Shown here: piece by piece, positions 29,836 to 38,671 of the stretch | Position numbering within the stretch: position 1 is the stretch's first letter | Layout: the number at the start of each line of letters is the position of its first letter | Assembly (NCBI RefSeq): GCF_000817815.1 | Contig: NZ_JPRD01000006.1 | Span: 89,669-153,668 of the forward strand | Source: Vibrio owensii CAIM 1854 = LMG 25443 | Lineage (GTDB): Bacteria; Pseudomonadota; Gammaproteobacteria; Enterobacterales; Vibrionaceae | DNA length: 64,000 nt | Direction of reading: 5' to 3' | Program-made: the position numbers and the translations under genes | Notes under the pieces: model-generated | The model's database searches: none | What the model was told of the DNA's origin: nothing | Seen by the model: only the letters and a program-made list of their open reading frames with translations

Positions 29836-30708
29836 TTAGATATCGCAGTCTGCCTTACGTGTATTGCCAAGTGGTTCAATCGTAAAGCCGCGTTTTTCGA
29901 GCAAGTCAATCAGGTTGTCTTTACCGACCAAGTGCAAGCTGCCGACAACAATTGTGTATTGGCCTGACTTCTTCGGTAGCACGCTGCCAGAATCTAATTT
30001 CTCAGCCCAATCTCGGTTGCGGTCATACAAGAAAGCCTCGTTGAACTCATCGCTCGATTGTTCACTCATCGATGCTTCTTCTAATGTGCTGCCGTCACCG
30101 CTCTTCCAGCTGTCGATCAAGCATTGCACCAGTTTTTCACCGCCATCGTATTCTTCAATCGAAGAAAGCAGTAGCTCTTTACCACCATCTTTTTGTCCTG
30201 CGATTAAATCCAACTGAAACTGCACACTTTCCAAAGGCAGCACCGGCACTTGCTTTTTATCGGCTAGGTTAATCAAGTGCATGTCGACGCCTTGGTCGGA
30301 TGCATAACCCAGTTTGTTTACCAACATCAATTGAATGGTTAAAGCTGCAGACCATGGCGGCGCATTGAGCAACTGTGCTTCTTGTAGGCCTAAGTCATTG
30401 GCTATCTCGGCAAGGTGTTTGCGCTGGGCTCTATCTAAAACATCTTTGGCCAGAAAGTCGGTTTTTGGGTACGTCACGCCTTCGGTATTTCGAACATCGG
30501 CTTCGATGATTAAGCCATCACTGTTTTTGAGGAACTGAGTGACGGCTTTTGGCAGTGGATACATGGTTTTGTCACCCACATGGACGGAGCCAATAATCAT
30601 GTATTCCATATCGCCTTTCTTTGCTAACCAATGCTGGGGCTCGGCTTGAACTGAATAAGAAGTAAAAAAGACGATCAGAGATGACATTACGGACAAGAGT
30701 CGAAACAT
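29836..30708 (-). CDS. TraB/GumN family protein, exported
   Basis: TraB/GumN proteins have a conserved fold with two GxxH motifs and are thought to be metal-dependent hydrolases or pheromone-processing factors; the Vibrio role is unknown. The 290-residue form starts MFRLLSVMSSLIVFFTSYSVQA, a signal peptide, then HWLAKKGDMEYMIIGSVHVGDKTMYPLP (first GSVH motif) and YTIVVGSLHLVGKDNLIDLLEKRGF (second GSLH motif). A longer frame reaches 30768, but the ATG at 30708 follows GAGGAGC and starts the signal peptide. It is monocistronic. Confidence 0.87.
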   Translation of the reverse strand: MFRLLSVMSSLIVFFTSYSVQAEPQHWLAKKGDMEYMIIGSVHVGDKTMYPLPKAVTQFLKNSDGLIIEADVRNTEGVTYPKTDFLAKDVLDRAQRKHLAEIANDLGLQEAQLLNAPPWSAALTIQLMLVNKLGYASDQGVDMHLINLADKKQVPVLPLESVQFQLDLIAGQKDGGKELLLSSIEEYDGGEKLVQCLIDSWKSGDGSTLEEASMSEQSSDEFNEAFLYDRNRDWAEKLDSGSVLPKKSGQYTIVVGSLHLVGKDNLIDLLEKRGFTIEPLGNTRKADCDI

Positions 30709-30768
30709 ATTTTGCTCCTCGAATTCAATATGCATCTTATCTATAACACGGTTCGGCAAAATCGTCAT

Positions 30769-31166
30769 TTTTAAAAATATTGACGAGTTTTAACGGCGGA
30801 GAAATGAGAGCTAATTCACGAAAGCGTTTCAATTGAGTTTGTTGTTAATGGTTCACTTAATAACCAATAGTGATCAAAATCCTATAAAACCAGTCGAACC
30901 CCATCAATATTCGTGATTGAGATCGCAACAAACTCGTCAAAAAAAGTTGGCCGTTTTTAACGTTTTAACTAAGTGATTGAAATTAATATGTTTATATTTT
31001 TCTGCTTGAAGCTGAATTTGAGCTGGATCACTTCTTAGTTCCATTAATTTTACGCTTAGAAATAACTGCTTGTATGTTGAATGCAACTGTTAAGCGCCTC
31101 GCATTTAGGTGCTCACCATTTTTGATAAATGTCGTTTTGAACCACTGACTTTTTGGGGAAAGTAAG
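30769..31166 (+). promoter_or_regulatory. chitobiase upstream region
   Basis: About 400 AT-rich bases between the divergent TraB/GumN gene and chitobiase. Two CRP-like dyads were seen: CGTGA-N6-TCGCA at 30912-30927 and TTTGA-N6-TCACT at 31017-31032. Vibrio chitin genes respond to CRP and ChiS, so these are plausible control sites. No ORF with a ribosome-binding site was found. Confidence 0.5.
31017..31032 (+). promoter_or_regulatory. candidate CRP site upstream of chitobiase
   Basis: TTTGAGCTGGATCACT, a TGTGA-N6-TCACA-like dyad (4 of 5 bases in each half). Fourteen of 16 bases match the element at 34111-34126 before the KdgM-type porin. Confidence 0.45.
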
Positions 31167-33818
31167 ATGTTGAAACATAGTCTGATTGCTGCTTCTGTTA
31201 TCGCTACATTGGCAGGTTGCTCTTCACTACAGAACTCTGAGCAACAAGTTGTAAACTCATTGGCTGACAACCTTGATATTCAATATGAAGTGTTGACTAA
31301 CCACGGCGCAAATGAAGGTCTTGCATGTCAAGACATGGGTGCTGAGTGGGCGTCTTGTAACAAAGTAAACATGACGCTAGTTAACCAAGGTGAAGCGGTT
31401 GACTCTAAAGATTGGGCTATTTACTTCCACAGCATTCGTCTGATTCTGGATGTTGAAAACGAACAGTTCAAAATCTCTCGCGTAACGGGTGACCTACACA
31501 AACTAGAACCGACAGATAAGTTTGATGGTTTTGCTGCGGGTGAAGAGGTTGTACTTCCTCTTGTTGCTGAATACTGGCAGCTATTTGAAACCGACTTCAT
31601 GCCTGGCGCTTTCGTTGCTGCACCAAATGCAGAGCCTAAGATGATCGCTTCTCTTAACACAGAAGACGTTGCATCTTTCGTGACTGGCCTTGAGGGTAAC
31701 AACCTAAAACGTACGCCAGATGACAACAACGTATTTGCAAACGCTGTGTCTCGTTTCGAGAAGAACGAAGACCTAGCAAAACAAGACGTATCAACTACGT
31801 TACTACCAACGCCAATGTCTGTTGAAGCAGGTAACGGTACGGTAGATATCGCGGCGGGTATTGCGCTGCCTAAAGACGCATTCGATGCGACTCAATACGC
31901 AGCAATTCAAGATCGTGCAGAAGTGGTAGGTGTGGATGTTCGTGGTGATCTTCCTGTAAGCATCACTGTTGTTCCTGCAGACTTCACCGGTGAATTGGCA
32001 AAATCTGGTGCTTACGAAATGAGCATCAAAGGCGACGGTATTGCGATTAAAGCGTTTGACCAAGCAGGTGCTTTCTACGCAGTACAATCTATCTTTGGCC
32101 TGGTAGATAGCCAAAATGCTGATTCTCTACCACAACTGTCTATTAAAGATGCGCCACGTTTTGATTACCGTGGTGTGATGGTGGACGTGGCTCGTAACTT
32201 CCACTCTAAAGACGCAATTCTTGCAACGCTAGACCAAATGGCAGCGTACAAGATGAACAAACTACACCTTCACCTAACGGATGATGAAGGCTGGCGTTTA
32301 GAAATCCCGGGTCTGCCTGAGCTGACTGAAGTGGGTGCTAACCGTTGTTTCGATTTGGAAGAGAAAAGCTGTTTACTGCCTCAGCTTGGCTCAGGTGCAA
32401 CGACAGACAACTTTGGTTCTGGCTTCTTCAGCAAAGCAGACTACGTGGACATCTTGAAGTACGCGAAAGCGCGTAACATCGAAGTGATTCCTGAAATTGA
32501 TATGCCAGCGCACGCTCGTGCAGCAGTGGTATCAATGGAAGCACGTTACGACCGTCTAATGGAAGAAGGTAAAGAAGCAGAAGCAAACGAATACCGCCTG
32601 ATGGATCCTCAAGATACATCGAACGTAACGACGGTTCAGTTCTACAACAAGCAAAGCTTCATCAACCCATGTATGGAATCTTCAACTCGTTTCGTTGATA
32701 AAGTGATTTCAGAAGTCGCAGCAATGCACCAAGAAGCGGGCACGCCGCTAACAACATGGCACTTTGGTGGTGACGAAGCGAAGAACATCAAGCTAGGCGC
32801 TGGTTTCCAAGATTTGAACGCTGAAGACAAAGTAAGCTGGAAAGGTACGATTGACCTGTCTAAACAAGACAAGCCATTCGCACAATCTCCACAATGTCAG
32901 ACGCTAATTGCAGACGGTACGGTAAGCGACTTTGCACATCTACCAAGTCACTTTGCAGAAGAAGTGTCTAAGATTGTGGCAGAGAAGGGCATTCCAAACT
33001 TCCAAGCTTGGCAAGATGGCCTTAAATACAGTGAAGGTGAGAAAGCGTTCGCAACAGAAAACACACGTGTTAACTTCTGGGACGTTCTTTACTGGGGTGG
33101 CACATCATCAGTGTACGAGTGGTCTAAGAAAGGTTACGACGTGATCGTTTCTAACCCAGACTACGTGTACATGGACATGCCATACGAAGTTGACCCAAAA
33201 GAGCGTGGTTACTACTGGGCAACACGTGCAACAGATACTCGTAAGATGTTTGGTTTTGCACCAGAGAACATGCCTCAGAACGCAGAAACCTCTGTAGACC
33301 GTGATGGCAATGGCTTCACTGGTAAAGGTGAAATCGAAGCGAAACCTTTCTACGGTCTATCAGCACAGCTTTGGTCAGAGACAGTACGTAACGACGAGCA
33401 ATACGAGTACATGGTATTCCCTCGCGTACTAGCAGCTGCTGAGCGTGCATGGCACCGTGCTGATTGGGAAAACGACTACAAAGTGGGTGTTGAATACTCG
33501 CAAAACTCTAACCTAGTAGACAAAGCTGCGCTAAACCAAGACTACAACCGCTTTGCGAACGTACTTGGCCAACGTGAACTGGCTAAGCTAGAGAAATCAG
33601 GTATCGACTACCGCCTACCTGTACCAGGTGCGAAAGTAGAAGGTGGCAAACTAGCAATGAACGTTCAGTTCCCTGGTGTGAAGCTTCAATACTCTCTAGA
33701 CGGCAAGAACTGGCTAACTTACGCAGACAATGCTCGTCCTAATGTGAAAGGTGAAGTGTTTATCCGTTCTGTATCTGCAACAGGCGAGAAGACAAGCCGC
33801 GTGACTAGCGTGAAGTAA
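31167..33818 (+). CDS. chb: chitobiase / beta-N-acetylhexosaminidase (lipoprotein, GH20)
   Basis: The enzyme cleaves chitobiose and short chito-oligosaccharides to GlcNAc. The 883-residue length equals that of the V. harveyi chitobiase as I recall it. A lipobox LATLAGC (Cys18) is followed by the N-terminal carbohydrate-binding domain, a GH20b domain (about 210-330), the GH20 barrel starting FDYRGVMVDVARNFHSKDAI, and a C-terminal Ig-like domain. The catalytic pair is Asp536-Glu537 in WHFGGDEAKN. NFWDVLYWGG and the Trp-rich active-site lining are present. It is close to chiP, whose product would import the substrates. Confidence 0.97.
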   Translation: MLKHSLIAASVIATLAGCSSLQNSEQQVVNSLADNLDIQYEVLTNHGANEGLACQDMGAEWASCNKVNMTLVNQGEAVDSKDWAIYFHSIRLILDVENEQFKISRVTGDLHKLEPTDKFDGFAAGEEVVLPLVAEYWQLFETDFMPGAFVAAPNAEPKMIASLNTEDVASFVTGLEGNNLKRTPDDNNVFANAVSRFEKNEDLAKQDVSTTLLPTPMSVEAGNGTVDIAAGIALPKDAFDATQYAAIQDRAEVVGVDVRGDLPVSITVVPADFTGELAKSGAYEMSIKGDGIAIKAFDQAGAFYAVQSIFGLVDSQNADSLPQLSIKDAPRFDYRGVMVDVARNFHSKDAILATLDQMAAYKMNKLHLHLTDDEGWRLEIPGLPELTEVGANRCFDLEEKSCLLPQLGSGATTDNFGSGFFSKADYVDILKYAKARNIEVIPEIDMPAHARAAVVSMEARYDRLMEEGKEAEANEYRLMDPQDTSNVTTVQFYNKQSFINPCMESSTRFVDKVISEVAAMHQEAGTPLTTWHFGGDEAKNIKLGAGFQDLNAEDKVSWKGTIDLSKQDKPFAQSPQCQTLIADGTVSDFAHLPSHFAEEVSKIVAEKGIPNFQAWQDGLKYSEGEKAFATENTRVNFWDVLYWGGTSSVYEWSKKGYDVIVSNPDYVYMDMPYEVDPKERGYYWATRATDTRKMFGFAPENMPQNAETSVDRDGNGFTGKGEIEAKPFYGLSAQLWSETVRNDEQYEYMVFPRVLAAAERAWHRADWENDYKVGVEYSQNSNLVDKAALNQDYNRFANVLGQRELAKLEKSGIDYRLPVPGAKVEGGKLAMNVQFPGVKLQYSLDGKNWLTYADNARPNVKGEVFIRSVSATGEKTSRVTSVK

Positions 33819-33854
33819 TTCTGCTAATCATTCACTAAAATCATTGTTCCTTAC

Positions 33855-33884
33855 TCAAAGCCCTCAACTTATGTTGGGGGCTTT
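33855..33884 (+). terminator. terminator after chitobiase
   Basis: CAAAGCCC-N3-AAC stem region pairing with GTTGGGGGCTTTG, loop TTAT, then T-rich sequence. Confidence 0.78.
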
Positions 33885-34110
33885 GTTTATTTTTCTATGG
33901 AAAATAAGCGTGATCAATGTCTGATTATTTTTTACTGATAATTAAGTTCGTAATTTAGAAAGAAAAGAATAGTGTGATCTCGATGCTTTTTTAGTGCTTG
34001 ATTTGAGAGTGTAACTAGCCTGACTTCACACTTTATTTTTTTGACGAATTTTTAGGTTTTATAGCAAGGCTCTGTATTTAATAAACTTTTTTGGGTTTCG
34101 AAAATGTTGA

Positions 34111-34126
34111 TTTGAATTGGATCACT
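34111..34126 (+). promoter_or_regulatory. candidate CRP site upstream of the KdgM-type porin
   Basis: TTTGAATTGGATCACT, a TGTGA-N6-TCACA-like dyad, nearly the same as the element 133 bases before the chitobiase start. Confidence 0.45.
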
Positions 34127-34197
34127 GTTTTAAACGATTTATTTTTCAATGCGAATTAAATTGCGCAGTATTGCTGTCGCCAGGGAGGCACATCCCA

Positions 34198-34221
34198 ATG
34201 TTTGCGATGAAGGGCAAGTGA
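34198..34221 (+). other. candidate 7-codon leader ORF before the porin
   Basis: ATG at 34198 encodes MFAMKGK then TGA. It follows an excellent Shine-Dalgarno (AGGGAGG at 34182-34188) with a 9-base gap. A closely similar arrangement occurs in the ompA leader. The porin ATG is 47 bases after the stop. Translation is not shown; this is inferred from signal strength and recurrence. Confidence 0.35.
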
Positions 34222-34268
34222 TAGCCGGACATCTCATCGCATAACGTGAACAAATAAAGGCAGTAATT

Positions 34269-34961
34269 ATGAAAAACGTTTTTGCACTAAGTGCACTTTC
34301 TCTTGTTTTCGCATCAAGCGCTTTCGCAGGCTCATCTTACGTAACGGGTAACATCCAATTCCACGATGATGGCCGAATCCACGGTTCGGACATGACATCA
34401 ACGCTAGAAGCAGGCCACACTTTCGATAACCAATTCGGCGGCTTCACGGTTTACACTGAGTTTGACGGCATTCAGCTGGGTAAACTAGAAACTGAAAACG
34501 GCGGCGCAGGTAACACAACTCCAGCAATCACTGTGGGTGGTGAGCAAGCATTTAACATCACTGATCACCTATGGGTTGCAGCAGGTTACCAACACCTATT
34601 CTCTGCGGGTGAGAGCATCCAATACCGTCCTTTGGTTAAAATCGGCTACAACTTCGATAACGGTATCTCGCTAAGCAACCGTACTCGTGCACACATTGAT
34701 GCGACAGACGCTGATGCTGATACAGATTACCGCATGGATAACCGCATTGGTTACGCGATGAACGAAGACGTGACCTTCAGCTACAACAACGTTTACATGA
34801 TTGAAGCAGAGACCATGGACCACGAGTTGCGTGCAACATGGACTCGTAAAGGCGTACAGCCATACTTTGAGTTCCGTAGCCAAGCTCACGGTGCAGAAAA
34901 CTCAGCGGGTGACAGCCTAGTGAACAACGCGTTCGTGTTCGGTGCGTCTTACGGCTTCTAA
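34269..34961 (+). CDS. KdgM-family small outer-membrane porin
   Basis: KdgM-type porins are 12-strand monomeric channels for acidic oligosaccharides. The 230-residue product has a signal peptide (MKNVFALSALSLVFASSAFA), about 210 mature residues of alternating strands such as WVAAGYQHLFSAGESIQYRPLVKIGYNF, and a C-terminal Phe (FVFGASYGF). Size and pattern fit KdgM, but the substrate cannot be read from sequence; lying near chitobiase and chiP it may take up oligosaccharides. It has a long leader and a shared terminator with the DUF411 gene. Confidence 0.82.
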   Translation: MKNVFALSALSLVFASSAFAGSSYVTGNIQFHDDGRIHGSDMTSTLEAGHTFDNQFGGFTVYTEFDGIQLGKLETENGGAGNTTPAITVGGEQAFNITDHLWVAAGYQHLFSAGESIQYRPLVKIGYNFDNGISLSNRTRAHIDATDADADTDYRMDNRIGYAMNEDVTFSYNNVYMIEAETMDHELRATWTRKGVQPYFEFRSQAHGAENSAGDSLVNNAFVFGASYGF

Positions 34962-34990
34962 TTAAAAAGTTTGTCTTAACTGTCCATTAA

Positions 34991-35025
34991 GAAAAAGCCC
35001 AGCGGTTTGAATCGCTGGGCTTTGT
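34991..35025. terminator. bidirectional terminator, porin / copper module
   Basis: AAAAGCCCAGCG / CGCTGGGCTTTG stem with an 8-base loop and A/T flanks, between convergent genes. Confidence 0.85.
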
Positions 35026-35027
35026 TT

Positions 35028-35477
35028 TTATTGGTCGTTACCTTTGTGGTAGCGGTATTCGTAAACCTGACCTTTCTCGTTGTAGGCGTAAACAGCGTAG
35101 CTGTCTTTCTTATCGCCGTACTCCATGCCCGGTGAGCCCATTGGCATACCCGGTACAGTCAGGCCTTTTGCATTTCGAGGTGGGTTTTCCAAAAACGCTT
35201 TAATGTCGTCGGCAGGAATATGACCTTCAAATACGTAGCCATCGATCTCCGCGGTGTGGCAAGAGTAAAGCTGTTCGTTCTTGATGCCCAAATCGCGTTT
35301 GATCGCATTCATGTCATCATGCAGCTTTTCTTCCACAGTAAAGCCGTTCTCTTCCATGTGTTTTGTCCATTCGCCACAGCAGCCACAGTATGGCGATTTG
35401 TGGTTGATGACATCAGCGGCTAATACGTTCGCCGATGTGACAGCAAGCATTGTAAAGGTCAATAGTTTCAACTTCAT
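35028..35477 (-). CDS. DUF411 periplasmic copper-associated protein
   Basis: DUF411 proteins are small exported proteins found with copper-resistance genes and are presumed to bind copper. The 149-residue product has a signal peptide (MKLKLLTFTMLAVTSANVLA), the YCGCCGEW cluster near residues 30-37 and a GMPMGSPGMEYG methionine-rich segment, both suitable for Cu(I). It follows copA by 24 bases on the same strand, so it should be induced with copA. It could act as a periplasmic copper chaperone or sink (inference). Confidence 0.87.
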   Translation of the reverse strand: MKLKLLTFTMLAVTSANVLAADVINHKSPYCGCCGEWTKHMEENGFTVEEKLHDDMNAIKRDLGIKNEQLYSCHTAEIDGYVFEGHIPADDIKAFLENPPRNAKGLTVPGMPMGSPGMEYGDKKDSYAVYAYNEKGQVYEYRYHKGNDQ

Positions 35478-35501
35478 AATATCCTCGAGAAGAAGTGTCG
35501 C

Positions 35502-38198
35502 TTACTTAATGGTAAACAGTCGTAGTCGATTTGCATTACTGACGACCGTGATTGAAGACAGTGCCATCGCTGCGCCAGCAACGACAGGACTGAGCAAAAA
35601 TCCAAACGCTGGGTAAAGTACGCCTGCGGCGATAGGGATACCCAACGAGTTATAAACAAAGGCGCCGAACAAGTTTTGTTTCATGTTCTTAAGTGTCGCG
35701 CGCGAGAGTTCAATCGCATGCACAACAGCCATTGGTGATGTATTGAGAATGGTCATTTGTGAGCTTTCGATTGCCACGTCACTGCCACTTCCCATTGCGA
35801 CGCCAAGATCCGCCAACGCAAGGGCAGGTGCGTCATTGATGCCATCACCGATCATCGCAACCGTGCGGCCTTGAGATTGCAGCAGTTCAATATGTTGTGC
35901 TTTCTCGTCGGGCATCACTTGAGCGATGACTTCATCAATGCCGAGCTCTTTACCGATAGCATTGGCAACGTGTTGGTTGTCGCCTGTGAGCATGACGGTT
36001 TTTATACCCTGCGATTTTAATGCAGACACCGCTTGTTTGGCATCAGATTTAATCGGGTCAGCGATGGCAATTAAACCAATCAGTTCGTTGTTCAGCGCTA
36101 CAGCCACTGGTGTCCATGCGTTGTTTGCACAATCTTCAATCGCTTGCTTCATTGAGCTGGTATCAATCTGCTCGGTTTGCATAAATTGCAATGAGCCAAT
36201 GAGCAGCGGTTGTGCTTGGTAAGTCGCGGTGATGCCACGGCCACGAATGTTCTCGAATGCGCTCAACTCAACACTTTCAGTATTGTTCTTTCTCGCGTAA
36301 TCACAGACGGCTTTTGCCAACGGGTGTTCCGATTGACGCTCTGCCGCGTATGCAAGAGCCAACATGTGCTCTTGGCTGGTGGCGTGAGTAAATACTTGCT
36401 GCACACTCGGTTTACCTTGAGTAAGCGTGCCAGTTTTATCGAATACGACCGTGTCGATTTTGCTCGCCAACTGTAGTGCGTCAGCGTCTTTGATCAGAAT
36501 GCCGAGCTCTGCGGCTTTACCGACACCAACGGTGACCGACAATGGTGTTGCTAAGCCTAGCGCACAAGGGCAGGCGATGATCAGCACTGTGGTCGTTACT
36601 ACAAGCATGTAACTGGCTTTAGGTTCTGGACCTACGGCAAACCAAACCAAAGCGGCAAGGATTGCGATGCCGACTACGACCGGAACAAATACCGATGAAA
36701 TCTGGTCTGCTAATTTGGCAATGGCAGGTTTGCTGCTTTGCGCTGTGCGTACCATGCGAATGATTCGAGCCAGCATGGTGTTCGCGCCGATGCCCGTTGC
36801 TTCGATGACTAATCCACCATCGGTATTTAATGTACCGGCAGACACTTGCGCATCTTGCGCTTTTAACACTGGTACTGGTTCACCGGTTAGCATCGACTCA
36901 TCAATGTACGATTCACCTTGTATCACAACGCCATCTACTGGCACTTTCTCGCCCGGTTTGATGCGCAGTTTCATGCCTAGCGTGATTTGTTCAACTGCGA
37001 TCTGTTGATCACCTTGTTCTGTAATCGCAGTCGCTTGTTGAGGTTGCAGGTTAATCAGAGCCTGTAGTGAGCGTGTTGTGTTTGCTTTGGCTTTTGCCTC
37101 TATATAGTGACCAAGAGAAATCAAACCGATGATCATTGCGCTCGCTTCAAAGTACACGTGGCGTGAAGCAAGAGGGAACCAGTCTGGGAAAATCACCACA
37201 AGCATTGAATAGAACCACGCCGCACCAGTACCTAGCGCGACTAACGTATCCATGGTGGCGCGTTTGTGAGTGGCTGCTAACCATGCGTTAGTAAAGAAGT
37301 GCTTACCTGCGGTTGCAAGCAGTAAGAGACACAGAATACCAATCGCGCCCCAAGCCAACTGGTCGTTCGTATTGCGAATCACCATGTTGCCGCCAAACAC
37401 TCCCCACAACATCAGTGGCGCACCGACAACTAAGCCAGCAATGGCATCTAGCTTGAAGCGTTTTTGTTGGGCAAGTTGCTGAGCTGCTTGCTTTTCTTGT
37501 TGGGTTGCTGCGTCTTGCAAGATCTCTGCTTGGTAACCGGCTTGCTTTACGGATTCAACGATCGCTTGGTGAAGGGCTTCTGTATCTTGAGTTGCGAACA
37601 CTAATGCACTTTGCTCAGCAAGGTTTACTTGTGCTTTCTCAATGCCTTCTACGTTAGTAAGTGCTTTCTCTACTGAAGAGACGCAACTCGCACACGTCAT
37701 GCCTTGAATCAGCATTTGCAATTGAATACTCGCTGGTGGCTCCTGCGCATCTTTAATATTGCTTTGCTTTTCTGCCTGTTCAGGCTCTGGTGAGCTTTCT
37801 TCTTCTACTTCAATAGAATCAAGGCTAGCGGTATAGCCAAGAGTGGCCACAAGATCGATCACTTGCTGCTCTGAGAGTAGGGTCGTGATATCGAGTTGGG
37901 TTGTCGACGCTTGAAACGCAATGACGTCTTGATTCGCTTCTAATAAAGAAGAGAGTTTCTTCACGCAGCCGCCGCAGCTCAATCCAGTTAGATGGAACTG
38001 AAATTGATGACCAGCGAGATAACCCAGGGACTCGATCGATTCAACAATAGAAGAAAGAGGGGACTCGGTTTTCACCTCAACCATGGTCGGGGACAAATTG
38101 ATGATCTCAACACTGTGATTGGCATGTAAAGCTTTCTCAACTTTTCTCGCACAGCCCATGCAGTTGAGCCCTGACATAGGTACAACGAACTGATACAT
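35502..38198 (-). CDS. copA: copper-exporting P1B-type ATPase CopA
   Basis: CopA pumps Cu(I) out of the cytoplasm. The 898-residue protein has three N-terminal metal-binding (HMA) motifs: CMGC at 13-16, GLSCGGC and GMTCASC. It then has eight predicted membrane segments with the CPC site in IIACPCALGLATPLS, the phosphorylation motif VFDKTGTLTQGKP, the HP motif SEHPLAKA and GDGINDAPALALADLG. It is preceded by a MerR-type promoter and followed by a DUF411 gene. No cueR gene is adjacent. Confidence 0.97.
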   Translation of the reverse strand: MYQFVVPMSGLNCMGCARKVEKALHANHSVEIINLSPTMVEVKTESPLSSIVESIESLGYLAGHQFQFHLTGLSCGGCVKKLSSLLEANQDVIAFQASTTQLDITTLLSEQQVIDLVATLGYTASLDSIEVEEESSPEPEQAEKQSNIKDAQEPPASIQLQMLIQGMTCASCVSSVEKALTNVEGIEKAQVNLAEQSALVFATQDTEALHQAIVESVKQAGYQAEILQDAATQQEKQAAQQLAQQKRFKLDAIAGLVVGAPLMLWGVFGGNMVIRNTNDQLAWGAIGILCLLLLATAGKHFFTNAWLAATHKRATMDTLVALGTGAAWFYSMLVVIFPDWFPLASRHVYFEASAMIIGLISLGHYIEAKAKANTTRSLQALINLQPQQATAITEQGDQQIAVEQITLGMKLRIKPGEKVPVDGVVIQGESYIDESMLTGEPVPVLKAQDAQVSAGTLNTDGGLVIEATGIGANTMLARIIRMVRTAQSSKPAIAKLADQISSVFVPVVVGIAILAALVWFAVGPEPKASYMLVVTTTVLIIACPCALGLATPLSVTVGVGKAAELGILIKDADALQLASKIDTVVFDKTGTLTQGKPSVQQVFTHATSQEHMLALAYAAERQSEHPLAKAVCDYARKNNTESVELSAFENIRGRGITATYQAQPLLIGSLQFMQTEQIDTSSMKQAIEDCANNAWTPVAVALNNELIGLIAIADPIKSDAKQAVSALKSQGIKTVMLTGDNQHVANAIGKELGIDEVIAQVMPDEKAQHIELLQSQGRTVAMIGDGINDAPALALADLGVAMGSGSDVAIESSQMTILNTSPMAVVHAIELSRATLKNMKQNLFGAFVYNSLGIPIAAGVLYPAFGFLLSPVVAGAAMALSSITVVSNANRLRLFTIK

Positions 38199-38671
38199 AA
38201 TTTGTCCTCAATAATAGTAATGAGCAGAGCATAAACCTTCCTGCAAGGGGAAGGTCAAGTTTTTCGACGCGAAACAAATTCGTCAAAATCGACGTTATTG
38301 CACAGCCTTTGTGCAGGGATTGTTGCGAGTTATCTCAAAGTTTTTTCTCTCTGAATATAAAGTTCCGTTAAAACGCCTAAAAGTTGAGTGAAGGCGCTCA
38401 CGATTTTTGAGCTTTTTATATAAAAACAGAGAGAGATTGAGTGGTTTTGACGTTTTTATATTTTTATTTGTCACCATAAGTTGTTGTTAATTATTGGTTT
38501 ATATTGATTTTGATCTTCTGATTTTGAACTTGCTCAGATTGCGGTTTGGAAAGTTTTTTACTGCGAAAAAAGTTTGTCATATTTGCCCCGTCCACACATT
38601 GTTTCAAGTTCCTGCAATGTCCTAGTTAGCGAATTTGAAAATGGAAAAAACTAAAAATATAGGGGTTAAAA
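38199..38671. promoter_or_regulatory. divergent copA / chiP intergenic region
   Basis: A 473-base gap. The copA side holds the CueR-type promoter. The rest is AT-rich (several T runs near 38440-38590) up to the chiP start; a possible CATATT -10 near 38578 has no clear -35. No gene was found; one small minus-strand frame here has no ribosome-binding site and low-complexity composition. Confidence 0.5.
38228..38258 (-). promoter_or_regulatory. CueR-type copper-responsive promoter of copA
   Basis: On the minus strand, TTGACC (38253-38258), a 19-bp spacer and TATGCT (38228-38233). The spacer contains the dyad ACCTTCC-N7-GGAAGGT (38235-38255). The over-long spacer with an internal dyad is the signature of MerR-family activators, and CCTTCC/GGAAGG is the CueR type. 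Confidence 0.87.

Larger units (their letters stand above)
33885..34268 (+). promoter_or_regulatory. long upstream region of the KdgM-type porin
   Basis: About 380 AT-rich bases. It holds a CRP-like dyad (34111-34126) and, nearer the gene, a strong ribosome-binding site with a 7-codon leader ORF (34198-34221). A TTAAAT near 34155 is a possible -10 about 40 bases after the CRP-like site. Nothing else was recognised. Confidence 0.5.

Noticed and set aside
30709..30768. A 20-residue extension of the TraB/GumN protein
   Set aside because: The internal ATG at 30708 has a ribosome-binding site and starts the signal peptide; the extension would put it inside the protein.
31803..32114. Long antisense frames in the chitobiase, chiP and gltX genes
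   Set aside because: They are opposite-strand shadows of genes with strong codon bias, with no ribosome-binding sites or family motifs.
38295..38477. A 60-residue minus-strand frame between copA and chiP
   Set aside because: No ribosome-binding site, low-complexity Lys/Asn-rich composition in an AT-rich promoter region.
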